A stretch of DNA of 64,000 bases from Triatoma infestans (lineage: Eukaryota > Arthropoda > Insecta > Hemiptera > Reduviidae), in assembly GCA_011037195.1 (NCBI GenBank), contig JAAEAF010003063.1, forward strand, positions 1-64,000. Direction: 5' to 3'. The notes under the pieces are model-generated. The model worked only from the letters and a program-made list of their open reading frames with translations. It searched no databases and was not told the origin of the DNA. A program made the translations under genes and the position numbers. Positions 44,314 to 57,100 of this stretch are shown in pieces; the first letter of the stretch is position 1; each line of letters starts with the position of its first letter.

Positions 44314-47300
44314 TTACATTCTCCTATACTGACTTGGTCGTTTTTCTGAAAAGAAGTTTTTAAGAATACAAACTTGACCAATACCAACGGTTAATATAGC
44401 TATCGTTTCCATTAATGACCACCAAAATACTCTTTCATTCAAGTCTTCAGCTCTCTTCCTACCTTGTGCCTCTCTCAATTTGTGATGTGTTTGAAAATCG
44501 GCAACTGTTGTTAAAGACTTATGTACAGCTTCTGCTGATGTTTCCATCTGCAATAATAATAAAGGTCATTAATAAAAATGTTAATTATTCAAACAGTTGC
44601 TGGATAAAAAAGAAAAAAAGAAATGCTTTGGTCAGCGTCCACATTGCTCTCATTGTTTTAGCTTCACACATTAAAAGCTAATAATTCGTCAGAGGCAACT
44701 GCATTTAGTTTTCCAATTTCATCAATTTACATTTTTCAAAACTAAAGGCAAAAAATTATTTATAACTATCCAAATAGACTAGCAAATATAGTGTCGTAAA
44801 TATTTTGACCATTTATATTTATACGTGTCATTTTCACAACGGAAATAGAAATACATTTCACACATGTTATTAGGGTCTGGCAGACGGCTTTTTGCCATGC
44901 TTTTGTACTTAAGTTCCTTTTTTTTTCATGTCTTTATTTGGTTATTGTCAATTATTGAAAGATTTTATCATTTATTTGTATTTTTCTTAAAATAAAGTAC
45001 TTATAATAAGAATAATATGTTATTAGGGTTGTTAAGTAATGTTACAAGATTTTGGAATCTTACAATTATTGCAATAATAAAACATGTTAATGTAATCAGT
45101 ATTAATGAACACATCGTTAACATTTTTTTAAAATTTTTGTTATTTAAATAAAACATTATCTGAAAAGGATAACAACCCGGAAACTCAAGTGATTTTCAAA
45201 ATGGACACTAAGTAGAAGCCATAAAAAAAAATATCTAAAATCTTAACGACCGTAATAATAGATTAAATATAATTATTTTTCACAAATAAAAAAGACATAC
45301 TATGGTCAAAGTGTAACTATAGACTGAAAATCATTAGAATAAACTTGGAGACTATTTGGATATTTATAATTACACAATTTCTATAATTTAAACAACAATA
45401 ATCTACTACAAAATAACGAGGCACTATTTTTAAAACATCACTGCTATATACATCTTTTCAAGTAATACAATTTCAACTTATTGAAAACTTGCAAAGACTT
45501 TTCGTCCATGCAATTCTTACAAGTCTTAACTGACGAATTTTTATTAAACGTTTAGCCCTAAATATGTAGATGGGTGAAACCATACTTTATACATATGTAT
45601 GTTGGTTCTTAAAAGAGCTTGTTCTATATGAAAGAGCATTCATTCCCCTTGATCAGATCGCGGTATTGGATTTTAAAAATTAATAATAAGCATTAAATGT
45701 GAACTTTCTGTAGCTAATTGAAGCGATATTCAGACCAAAGCGGAAAATTAAGAGAACAGACCTAACTACATTTAAGATTGCCAGGCAGCGCAACTAACTT
45801 TTAAGCACCACCGATATTGAAGTGGGTATAACGGCGCAGATCCCCGAGAATCGTATGTACTAAAAAGTTCTTTGTAAAATATAAAAAATAAATTGCAGGC
45901 TATATACATATACGAGCAGTTAGTATATAGAATTTATGAATAAAATCATTAGAATATGCATTTTAGAGAAAATTTCATAATACTGAAAAAATATTAATAA
46001 AGTAGTAAGTAACCGTTTTCTTCAAACACTGAAATTTTAGGATTGCATGTAATGGTCCTGAATAGTACATAGATATGTAATATTAGAATGTACAGAGAGA
46101 CCTACATATTAAGATGGTATTTTTCAGAAAAACCTAATGACTGCTATACCCCTAGAACACTCCAAAATTAATTTTTAGCGGAAAAATGTATTGAACATTA
46201 TATGTATAACAACTAGCATGTTTATTTTAGATGTTCTTGACAGGTTTCGGATTCTCATTTATCGTCAGAGCAAGACTATCATATATCAACGGACTTCAAC
46301 TTCAAGAAAAATAAGCTTGCTACAACAGATAATCCCAGATGTTGTCCAGCATTGCAGACCCATCAACATTAGTAAATCGAGTTTAACACGTTGACTACGG
46401 TTCTTATCTCCGGAATCAAGTAACAAGTTTAAGTTACATACAAGCGCCATTTCTGAAAAATATTAAGTTTCTTGCGGATTTCACAATTTTCTTAATTTTT
46501 GAGTAGCCTTATTTTTTAAAATCATTAGTAGAATGCAAGGGGTTGGTAATATTATTATTCTTGATCCCGCGTCAAGAAATAATCAGACCTAGACATGCAC
46601 GCACATTCAAACTCTTGTTTAAAACTTTATGATTCTTCAGTCTTACATGTATGAATGTTGAGGTAATTATAAAAAATACACTTTTTGTTATAAAACCAGT
46701 ATGATTTATATAAGCGTACTACAGATATTGGACCATTCTAAAAATTTCACTTTGGTAATGTCGCCTGTTTCAAGTCTATCCAGTTCTTTGTCAATCACTG
46801 GTTTTAATGTGAAAGGACCAGGACCAGCTTTTATATGTACTGGCCTACTGTCTGTCTTTAACAGAAAGAAACACTCATAATTGTTTGTTACACCTACTCC
46901 AGGAAATAAACACGGACGGTAACAGTATGAACACTTGCTCTTTAAGTTGAATATCTTCAGTAGAATTACTCTTAATCAGGTAGATGGCCGGGACTGGTAG
47001 ATCTAGTTTAAAAATCCACTCCCAAGCAAAGACGATGGCGAAATCTTCTTTGACTATATATAAATTAAGAAATTGTATTTTCTTAAAGACCCTTCCAGAT
47101 GTACTGTTCTTTACTGAGAATGCCCATAAAAACCCTGGGAAAGGATACATGTTGATTTTGCAGGACCTTTTGTGGACTATAATTTTTTTTATTGTAGTTG
47201 ATGTACATTCCAAATGGATAGTGGCCGTTTTTACTTCATCCACCACTCACATGTCATAACTCAGATGCTAGAACAAAAATGTTCGTTTCCCTAATATCCT

Positions 47301-50300
47301 GATTAGTTACAAGTTTGAAAATTATCTAACACGAGGAATCCGCCACATAAATACGGCCCCATTCCATCCTGCTACTAAAGGCCAAGCAGAAAGGTTTTTA
47401 GGGTCTTTGTTCTAAAAGCACTAGCACATGACGATAGTCAATCCAATTCAAAATTAATACTTTCCTATTAGCACCAGAATGAGAGAACTTAGAAGAGCAT
47501 CAAATACATACAACAACTGGAGAAAATCCGCAAGATATTTGACTAATACTCTTCCTAATAATTATGTACAAACAAAATGTTTGGTATATTTCAAATGAGT
47601 TTTATATAAACTGTGGAAGAGACATTAATTATATTAGGTACTTGTATTCGGAGTCAAGCGCGTTTCTAACGGTATCTACTGGTAACATTAACGAACTATT
47701 TCATGGAAAGAAACTGGCATTATAAATTACTACTTTACAGAAAAAAATCACTTTAGACCTGGAATACATTCTTGACGCCAGGGACAAGAACCGTCATTCA
47801 AAAATGTTTTAATACTTGACTCCGGAACCAGAGTAAAGTTTATCAAAAGAAAATATATATATTTGAGACACCCTATCTATTGATGGGAAAAGGAAAAATT
47901 AGAAGGTTCCGAGCAAGAGATGACAGAAAAAACGGCCAACGAGAGGGAGCATTGAGAGGTTAAAAGGTGTGCTGTTTTTGAATTTGAAATGTATGTGTTC
48001 TTTTTGTTGAAGAATGTATTTAAAGAGACCTTTAATGATTATGGTATATTTGATAAATCTATTCATTTGAACATACATTTTGTTTATCTATTAGCAGTTT
48101 ATAAGAAATCAAGAAGTTAACAATTGCAGCGGTAGAATAAATAAAAATAAATTAAAAGTAATTATACTGAAAGAAGTTAATTATTTTAGGTATTTGAAAT
48201 TATTGAATAAACTTAGAATGACTTGAAACTTTTAATAATGCACAATGCATTACGAAATTCAACTGAAAATTTTGAGCGGGTAAATAAAACGCGCAATCTC
48301 CGGATGCAGAAAAATCAACCTGGCTGGTAGAAATAAAAAAGCAAAACTTGCTAACGCGAACGAACAAGTACCCTGTGGAGCATACACAGTCTGAAACAGG
48401 AAAGTATAAGCAAAACAAGTGTTATTATGGCGGAGCTCTGGGGCACATTGCGGCCGCCTGTGAATGGAGGTACTTAGGCGCGAAATGCTTCCAATGCGGT
48501 GATTATGGCCATCGAGCCCTAGAGTGCAGTATGAGGACCAGAGATGAAAAGATGGTTAAGAGAATGGAATTTGTGACATCGCATTGAGTATTATAAAAAA
48601 GGAGAAAGTTGACGGAAACCCCCTTAATCGCAATCAACAATTTAGGAAGTGATGTGGTGACTATGAAGAAAGAAACTTCGGCAGATATGTGTAATATTAA
48701 ATATCTTCCTCTCTAGTAAACAATATGCAGAATCGGCAAGGAAATGTGAAACTTTGGAACAATGGACCTTGTGAATGAACAATGAAGTAGACGGCATCAG
48801 GTTGACAAAACGTTGCAGAGAATTGGAAACTAGTTCGGAACTGATGAGTATAGAATGTGGAAAAGGTTGAAGATAATTGATTGGGAAAGCAAGCTGCAAA
48901 AGAAAGAAGAAAATTTAACTATATCAACAAAAAAATATCCAAAACTTGACAAAACTCGAAGCCAAAACACAGAAATATTCTGCTTTCATCTTAATGCTGA
49001 AGAATCAAGAAGGCCTGCGCTTCTACTAAGCAAACAGAGGAAGAAAAGCAATTAGACAACTGAAACGAAATAGAGATACTTTAAAAACTTTTCTATAATT
49101 CTTCCGATAAATTCTTCTCCTCTTTATATATCTTCTCCAGATATAAACGATGAGGAGGTTAAAACGAATTCCTCTGCAATTCGGTTACTTCATTTCCTTA
49201 AACTATTTGTTGTGTGTTTATTGGGTAGAAGCAATAATTTTTAAGTGCAGAGGAACTCGTTTTAACCTTCTTATCGTTATATCACACTCACACACATTTA
49301 TATATATACGGAGATAATCCAGATAACCTGTCACCCATCCTACCATTTTCAAGAATATTCTGTTCTATTGGGCAGTTTGACTGCCAGTGGTGTAAGTCAC
49401 AAAAATTGAAACATGGCTTCACACCACTTATCATTATTAGACATGCAGTTCTTCGTATCCGACAAGTGGCGTGGGTTATAGTTCAATAGTCCGCTTAAAG
49501 ATAGGGCTGAAGGTAATTACACTGAACGAAACTGCTAAGCGCCTTGGCAATCAATGTTAAGTCCATTTTTCAATTTTTTTGACTTGCACCACTTGGCAGC
49601 CCCAACCCGTCCAACTGATGCAAACCGCTTGAAAATCGGTCCAGCAGAATGCAACATTAACGGATTTCACGGTGGTTCCAGCCAATGGCACCTTCGGCGC
49701 CCACCCCCTCACTCCTCTAATATTCTCAAGAAAATTCTCTATTAACGATGCAAACCGCTTCAAGCCGAATTTGCAATATTAACGCATTTCACAAAAATGT
49801 GACCATAATTGGGACCGTCAATGGTTTCCAAAAATATGACATAAAATAGCTTATACTATTTTATAAATATATAACAGATAATGTACCACCCATGGTATAA
49901 CTTCTGTCTAACATTATGAAAATGCAAACTTCAGGGCAGAAGTTGTTCAATCTACAACGTATGAGAATACTTCCATTTCATCAACAATTATTTTGTGCCT
50001 CGGATAGTCTAGTAACTACCAAAAAAGATATGAATATTTTAGAAATACTTAATTTAGTTCTATTATAGAAAATATTTTTTCGAAGGGGAATTACACTTTG
50101 TCCAGTTACTGTTAATTTTATGACACCAAAATCTATATTCCCCGGGAGTATATTCCAGAAATGTCTAGTAGGACACATTTTGCTATTAACAAGCAACGTT
50201 AACCCTTATTGAATATGTGGGGACGTTGACCGTTATTTGTGAAAGTGATTTATGTAATGTATTATTTAAAAAAAACATGATGGAAAAAATTTAAATGGGA

Positions 50301-51921
50301 AGCATGGTTATAACATTTGAATCAACCACCATTGGAACCAATCACCACAACAAGCATGGTTATAACGTTTGAATAGAAATAAAGTTCTGAAAAGTACACA
50401 AAAATTGAAAAGAAATAGAATATAAAAACAATAAACATCCCTACAAAATAGGATAATATGTCGGTAAATAAGTAATCGGAAGAGTAAGAGGCATAGTATT
50501 TGTGATTATAGGGAGGGTGGTAGTTGAGAGGGGTTTGTACAGCAGTGTCTGCCATAGTTGTCCAGTTGTACTCACTTTTACCATTGAATTTCAAATCTAC
50601 AAAGATGTTACCGATTTTGTCCGAACAAGAAATCCACAGCTTCTATCTGTCTCTTATGTAAATATTGATAAACATTTTCCATTATTTAAATATAGAAAGA
50701 TAAAATCGTATCTATTATCTAACAAAACTATCATTTTTAGCTATTTGTATCCTATTCAGTGCCTCAATTACATTTTATTCAGAATTCTCCCTAAAGTAGA
50801 AGAGAGTATTGAATTTTCCCCACATATATTTTTCCTTCAGTCTATCAAAAATTCATCCTTATTAGTACTAAATAGTTAGAAGTAAGATTATTTAATATTA
50901 CCTGAGTCATCACAGTAGCATGTTCACCAATACCTGGAAGAGGTGCTTCATCACCGACTTGAAAGTCCATATAGACTAGTTTATGGGAAAATGTTGAGAA
51001 TTCATTACTAAAACAAGCGGCATATTCACCGGTCATGGGCGCCACAAATGTGTGAGAATCAAACTGTGACTTCACCTGACGATAGATAATTTCTTTGTTT
51101 GGCGCTTCTAAAGTAACATCTACATCGTAAGAACCACCTGTGACAACCTAAAAAGATATTTATGCTGATTATTTCATCATGTGATGAAAGTTATTAGTGC
51201 AATAGAAAGAAAACTTATTCTAAAATGTTGGTAGTAAATAATTACCGTAAATAAAAAAAACAAGATATGTGAAAAATGACTACTTAGTTTACAATAGAAA
51301 TATCTCAAAAATTCATCTAAAATTTCCAAAAGTATCGTCAATAAAACTTACCATCCTAAACCGGTAAATCAAGTTTGCTTTAACCTCATAAGCATTTACT
51401 GTTACTAAATTAAGGAACCATTTCCCTAGATTAGGATAAAACTGCTTTATTGAGTGAAAGCTGTTTCATAAACAGGACAAATTTATAGCATTTATATTGT
51501 TGGTTATAAACAAAATAATTTCTCCGCCATTAACGTTATATATTAACTATTTTTAATTTTTCAATAACGACAAGAATAACAGCAACCGTTCATTCTTTTA
51601 ATAACTAGGCAAAGTTAATTGAAACTTTTAAATAACAAACAATAAAAACTTGTAACGGTACATACGAAGTTTGTTATCAATTGATAACGATCTTCATATT
51701 CAAGATTTGAAAAAATATTATATTATAAAGGATATTTAATGTTCCATAAAACGTATCTAAGTTACCTGAAATTCTAAAGTTGTAGTAGTGTTCTTTTTAA
51801 TTACTTCAAAAAAACAGTCTTTTGCATTATCAAGCAACTCAAAGGTTAGTTCCACTGAAATTACCAGGTTTACACAGGATAAAAGCACAATAGCTAAGCG
51901 CATGATTTTCATATAAGACAT
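44314..51921 (-). CDS. p24 family cargo receptor, TMED3/TMED7 (gamma) class, 211 aa
   Basis: Three exons on the minus strand: 51921-51766, 51147-50902 and 44547-44314 (156+246+234 nt, 211 codons plus stop). p24 proteins cycle between ER and Golgi in COPI/COPII vesicles and help load cargo. A signal peptide (about 1-22, MRLAIVLLSCVNLVIS core) is followed by a GOLD domain with 'ELTFELLDNAKDCFFEVI', 'TLEFQVVTGGSYDVDVTL', 'CFSNEFSTFSHKLVYMDFQ'; then coiled coil 'HHKLREAQGRKRAEDLNERV', one membrane span (about 177-196, 'SLMETIAILTVGIGQVCIL') and a short cytosolic tail KNFFSEKRPSQYRRM with the FF export motif. This matches TMED7/TMED3, fly p24-1, in length and order. Met4 or Met7 could also start translation. 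The 6.35-kb second intron is full of retrotransposon debris. Confidence 0.94.
46100..46520. repeat. Dispersed repeat family A-like sequence in the p24 intron
   Basis: 'ctagaacactccaaaattaa' followed by 'gcggaaaaatgtattgaac' is similar to 18660-18700 and to the block at 1545-1590. The closing part 'gcggatttcacaattttctt' resembles the 'cgcaattttctcaa' block. It is a weak, partial copy. Confidence 0.35.
46725..46865 (-). pseudogene. Ty3/gypsy reverse-transcriptase fragment
   Basis: The minus strand reads 'FTLKPVIDKELDRLETGDI' and 'TKVKFLEWSNIC', preceded by 'RPVHIKAGPGP'. This corresponds to the start of the gypsy RT domain ('ARPVPYALrp.ve.EldRLe..GIi.kV..seWa'). Only about 45 codons are present. 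It is opposite in strand to the integrase fragment next to it, so the element is rearranged. Confidence 0.65.
46985..47560 (+). pseudogene. Ty3/gypsy integrase fragment
   Basis: Read in shifting frames on the plus strand, it gives the pre-core 'FTENAHKNPGKGYM', the core strand 'FFIVVDVHSKWI' with the first catalytic Asp position and 'TSSTT', then 'NGIRHI.TAPFHPAT.GQAERF'-like sequence (about 47335-47400) holding the catalytic Glu region, and a following 'KALAHDD'. Stops and indels are many. The fragment lies in the large p24 intron. Confidence 0.7.
48348..49055 (+). pseudogene. Gypsy-type Gag fragment with zinc knuckles
   Basis: An 80-codon open segment (48348-48587) carries two nucleocapsid zinc knuckles in tandem. 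The second is intact, CFQCGDYGHRALEC (C-x2-C-x4-H-x4-C). The first, CYYGGALGHIAAAC, has Gly in place of the second Cys. The following sequence to about 49055 is rich in charged residues in several frames. It follows the integrase fragment on the same strand. Confidence 0.6.
49144..49279. repeat. Short hairpin repeat, 34-35-bp arms
   Basis: The arm 49144-49178 ('aaacgatgaggaggttaaaa'...'cctctgca') and arm 49246-49279 ('tgcagaggaactcgttttaa'...) are reverse complements with about four mismatches around a 67-bp loop. It is likely a small MITE or the core of a foldback element. Confidence 0.6.
49616..49806 (+). repeat. Imperfect direct repeat
   Basis: 'gatgcaaaccgctt', then an 'aatgcaacattaacggatttcac'-type block, occurs at 49616-49672 and again, shortened, at about 49747-49793. 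The two copies differ by substitutions and a few missing bases. Origin unknown. Confidence 0.5.
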
Positions 51922-52730
51922 TTTTGTGAATCATTTAACTACACATTTGTATGCCACGTTTTCCTAAGCTGAAGTAATTCTAGATTTACTATCAGCTATT
52001 AAACAAACTCCAGCAACCCATACCCAATACAACCATAACGTGGCCGCCGTGGCCGGAAATTTCTGAGTCAGCTGATTTTTCAAATCAAAGATACAGCATT
52101 CTCCCACAATAAATCCCTACATATAGCATTCAAATGTTTGATAAAAATTAAAACTTGGTTTATCTTAAATCTGATTAAAATTTATTTCTTTAATTAAAAT
52201 CCAGTGATATCCTTTAAAGGTGAAATGCATAGTTTAATCACAATCGTTATTGATTACTAGATTGTGTTTACTACGTACTAGATTGTGTTTACTACGTGTT
52301 TTATTTTTTTGGGGTAGCGCTATTCTTAATTTGTATTATGTTGGAAACCAAATATAATATATATCAATCATTTTTTATTTTATTTTTATTCTCAGCTTTA
52401 TCATGGGGGGGGGTCTCCAAAATCTTGTTTTTATTTCACCTTAATTAATTATTTGAATATTCAATATATTTTAAATCATTTGTTTTATTTCAATATAATA
52501 AATTCAGATATTTTACAAGAACTTTTAAGTTGTTTTCCGCTTTAGTAATTACACCTTATTTTCTTATGTTTACCTTTTCGGCTTATTACACATATCTATA
52601 GTAACTAGTAATTTTAATAGGATTAAAGTTGGAAATTTCCAAACCTTTTCATCAAAAAAGATATGAAACTTAAACATCAACTAGTAGCTTATCAAGGTGA
52701 TCACTTAAACACAACCTAAATAAAGTCAAA
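51922..52730. promoter_or_regulatory. Divergent intergenic region between p24 (-) and HYPK (+)
   Basis: The two start codons face away from each other, 809 bp apart, so this interval must hold both promoters and 5' leaders. It is AT-rich; the most GC-balanced part is 52005-52070 ('aacgtggccgccgtggccgg'), next to the p24 side. A 21-bp unit ('tactagattgtgtttactacg') is tandemly duplicated at 52255-52296. No TATA box is assigned. Confidence 0.5.
52255..52296 (+). repeat. Perfect 21-bp tandem duplication
   Basis: Two adjacent identical copies of tactagattgtgtttactacg lie in the divergent promoter interval. No other copy was noticed. Confidence 0.85.
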
Positions 52731-54156
52731 ATGGCCGATGACGTACATGAGGTTAATGGTGATTCAGATGAACATCAACAAAGTTATGAAGATTCATCTC
52801 AAAAGAAGTCTGCAAAGCATGATAGTGGTGCTGCCGACTTAGAAAAAGTTACGGATTATGCAGAGGAAAAGGAAATTTTTAACACAGATGAGTTTAAGGG
52901 GGTAAGTCATTTTGCATTGAATAGGCTATGCTAGGATTCTTGATTTGTTATTAATGTGTTTCCAAATACATTGTACTAAAGGCGATGAGCATTATTGGAG
53001 ATAGAAGAAATAAAGAAGTGGCCGAGAAAATTGCAAAGGAAAGAGAACTTTTGAAAATTTCAATTAATAAAGAAGATGTAGACTTAATCGTAAGTTTCCT
53101 CTTTACCTTTTATTAGTAAAGTAAGATAATAGAAATTATTGTTAAACTGAAAGTAAAAGTAATAAGTCGCCTAAGCGGTTATTAGTTTACATCTAAGTAA
53201 ACGAAAAGGCAGAGTCAACTCCTCGTATGTCCAGAGATTTTTGTAGTCAAAACTAAAAAAGTGCCCTTGAAATTGTTGACATTTCTGTTTACTAGAACCT
53301 ACGAATATTAAAACGGAAAACATTACAGGTTTATTTGCTAATTCTTCCTCAATAGACTGAAGAGTTTCTTCATACTATACAGTTAAAAACATTTAAGGAA
53401 AGGGTTGTTTAAGAACCACATGTGTTTTCAAATTAAATTGTGGTTAGTGGTGGCAGTCAGCACAAATTCATGCAATCAAAATCTAACCATTTATGATAAG
53501 ACATCCATGACCTGTAAAACTAAGTTTCTCACTGCCTTTATTTCATTCTAGTTTCAAAATAGATTTATAGCTACCCTGTTTTTCATAAACATTACTATCA
53601 GATATGTTGGTCTAACCTGAAGTTAACATTTTATTTCACCTACCTCTTTGTGGAAAAGTTAAGGACTGCAATATTGGACAGAATGAAAATATACCCTTCA
53701 GATTCATATATCGAATACTATGCGGAAATTATTATTGTGTGAACTTAGCCTTATTTTCAAAACTTACCACTTATCTTTAAACTTAAGTGGTCACATTCTA
53801 GAAGAAGCGACTTGCACTTTTATATCGTTATAAGCTTTCTTAAACTATTCCCAGTATCAGCATGCACAAGATATTTTTCTTAGTATTTGAATCCGTTTCT
53901 CTTGTCAGGACTTTAGAAGTATATTTCTTTGCTGACTTCAACAGACTGTAATTGACTTATCGATATGATTGCGCTTTGGAGGAGATTGGATTTTAATTTC
54001 TGTATTTGTTTTATTTTACCTTTAAAGCTTTAAGAATGATTACCATTTTAGGTTAGAGAATTCGAAGTAGCAAGGATAAAGGCAGAAAGGATATTACGAG
54101 AACACAGTGGCGACGTTGTAGAAGCTCTCATAGCCCTGACTTCTAACTATCATTGA
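52731..54156 (+). CDS. HYPK: Huntingtin-interacting protein K (HYPK) homologue, 127 aa
   Basis: Exons 52731-52901, 52982-53089 and 54052-54156 join in phase 0 to 127 codons plus stop. HYPK is a small ribosome-linked protein that binds and regulates NatA (NAA10/NAA15) and suppresses aggregation of polyglutamine proteins. The N-terminus is acidic and disordered (MADDVHEVNGDSDEH..). Then comes the conserved helix 'GAADLEKVTDYAEEKEI' and the loop/helix 'AMSIIGDRRNKEVAEKIAKE', which blocks the NatA active site in other animals. The C-terminal UBA-like domain is 'INKEDVDLIVREFEVAR', 'AERILREHSGDVVEALIAL' and a final TSNYH. Length and order match human HYPK. The start is the only upstream in-frame ATG (context aaaATGG). 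Confidence 0.95.
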
Positions 54157-57100
54157 GTTGTTTTAAAAAAAAGGAAATAGCATAAATAAGAATAAGTTAT
54201 CAATTAGAACATTTTTTTTGTTAATTTCTAACTATTGCGCTTATAGTGTTGACAGCATTGTGTACAGACTGAGTAAAAACTTTGTTTGCTTACCTTCATG
54301 AATTATTTAATTTTTTTAAGAGATCTAAATTGTGTCAAAATGGCGTGCCTTCATCAGTGTGCAACAAATAAGACTTAATTAAAAACTTATTTAAATAATT
54401 TCTAATTATTCTATGTTTTAATTAACTATATGCCTCTCTAAAATTATTTGAAGTGAGGTCAGCAAGGAGAATGATTTCATTTAATGAAAAGGGACATAAC
54501 TGTGTAGGTAATGTCATCACAACAGATCTTATTCCTTCAGTAGCTTTTCATACATTTAAAACAGCAATTTTTGAATTTCAGTACTAATAGTGCGTAATTT
54601 ATTTTCATTTGTATAAACTCGACAATTTTGAAAAGAAACAAATAGGTGTTTCAGATGTTCTGCATGTTACGTTAGAAATTAGGATACAACAACCCTTTAT
54701 ACTTTTTTGAACCGCCAAAACTGCTTTCTAGAGGTTCATATCTCAAGGGAACTCCTGCTTAAAACTTTATCAAGGGAACTTTCTATAAACTTAAGTACAG
54801 ATAGTTATCATGTATTTTAATTATAAAGGAAACAAATCCGTTCAAATTTAGACTTCGTAATTAAAATCAAACATATTGATTAATCTTTGGTGAGCCTTAA
54901 ATATGACATATGTCCATGTATATCAATCTATCTTTCAAGGACTTGTATATTTAAATTATACAAATCTGCTTAAAAACTTTAATAAAACCATTAATGAAGA
55001 TAACTGGAAAACCCTTGCAAAGAAAAGCATTTTGGATTAAACTTAAGATTTATTTTTTTGTTTTTTATGATAATTGAATCCGCATGCTTAATGGAGTATC
55101 TATTCAGATTTGTCGAGCTTTTTATATGTACTATTTCTACTAAAATAGGAGAAAAATGAATTTTAAAAAGTGTGAATATTTCTTCCGTATTTGCAATTAA
55201 AACCTAGTCACCATGGTGGAAACAATTACGCTCGGTGTGAAAAGAAATAAGTAAAATGAAAATCAAAGAAAAATAAATATAAAGAGATCAAGATCATTTT
55301 CTTTGTATAATTTTAAAATATAAATCTCTATAAATATTTTAAAATTATGTTAAAACATCCAACCAAGTATTTAGTATAAGTTGATAACTTTTTTTTTTAT
55401 ATCTTTAGGGTATTATAATTTTCGTTTATATAATTTGTGTATATATAAACACGTAATCTTCGTGTATATACATACAATATATTTATGTTATTAAATTGTA
55501 AAACTGATCTGGTTTTATTTTTGTTTTGTTGTTAACTTGGGATTTATAATTAAACGAGAAGAAATAAAAAATAAAAATTTTTTTTTTTAAATTAATTGAA
55601 ACAGTAGTTTTTATTTAATCCTGGAATAACTTTTTACTTTTATAACTTTCATTTGAAAGTGTTTTGAAAAAATGTAATGCTTTAATATTAAACACAAATT
55701 TAAGCTCTTTGACATGTACTAGATTTTAATTAATTGTTTTTTTTATACAATTTATTCAGACTCTAACAAACAGTAAAAATTGAGTCCCCAATTTAGAATT
55801 TAAATGTATCTAAAGATAAAAATTAAAAAATATTTAAGAGAGTTTAAAAAAAAAAAAGCAAGTGAAAAAACATACAAGTTTTGTATTACAAGTAAGCCCA
55901 AAAAAAAAAGACAAAAAATGCCTGAGAGATAAACTTTGTTTTACTTTAATAATAAATAAATTGAGAAAAAAAAATTTATAAACTTACAAATTACAAAGTG
56001 AACTAACTTGGAGTACTTACAAAATAATAAAGTTACAAATACAAACAAAAAAAAATAATGAAATGTTCTAAATGAGGTAACAATGTAATTTTTTTTTTTT
56101 TAATTGTACTTGATTAGTTTTCTCTTTTTATTTTTTCGTACAAAAAATACAATTTTTACAAATTTTTTTTCAATAAAAAAAGAGAAAAAAATCTTAAGAG
56201 AAAAAAATAACGTTTATATCGCACTCCCTAATTCAAAAATAAGAATTAAAAAATAAAAAGCTAAATTATTAACAATGCAAAAATTACTTAACAACTAGTA
56301 CTTTTTTCTTTCTATTTTTATGCTCAACTCAAGTTTGAACACAATTTTAATCATTAAAAAAAAAAACCTAAGCACACAAAAAAAAAGATACACAACATGG
56401 TCCTGGCGAAGTTTTTATTTTCATTTTATTTTTTTATTTTTTAATCTTAATTATCACAGAACACTTATGGCATTTTAAAGGAAGGGCTCAAGAGGGAGAG
56501 TTTAACTTTTTTGTTATTTTTAAACAAATTTTTTTTTTTTTATATAAACATCTGTCATTCAAACTAAACCTTTTTTCGTCCAATTTATTTCTTTTTAAAA
56601 AAAATTCAAAACCCCCTTTGTATCTAAGGAACAAATACGAGCACAATAAATGCTACTCTTTTACGAATAGAATAAGTCTGGCCTTAGGATTTGCTCTAAA
56701 TAATGCCATCGCAATTCAGAACTTCCCCAACACTAGATACTTATGTCAAGGTTGTGCTTAGTTTGTACGCTTTACTTAAAGTTCTTATCTAACGGAGCAG
56801 TTGCATCTTGTATTACTTCCCCATTGCATCCCTTATCATCCGACAGCAACCATTAATATCAGAACTAATTTTTGGTTCCGGAGATTGCTTCGATCATAGT
56901 TTTTTTTTTCCTCCGATAATGCAAATAATGTTTACTTTCACTGTTTAAAAAAAAATATTAATGTTTCTACACTGGCCAAACTAAACTCCGGACGAGCGAT
57001 TAAAATGTAAAACTGTTACCAACAGAAAATAGAAAAAAAGCAAACCGAGACGAACCCATATTCACAGACTTATCAGTTTGACATTGTTTGGGAGTAACAT

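Noticed and set aside
46875..47246. Minus-strand 123-codon ORF in the p24 intron
   Set aside because: It is the antisense of the gypsy integrase fragment and matches no family.
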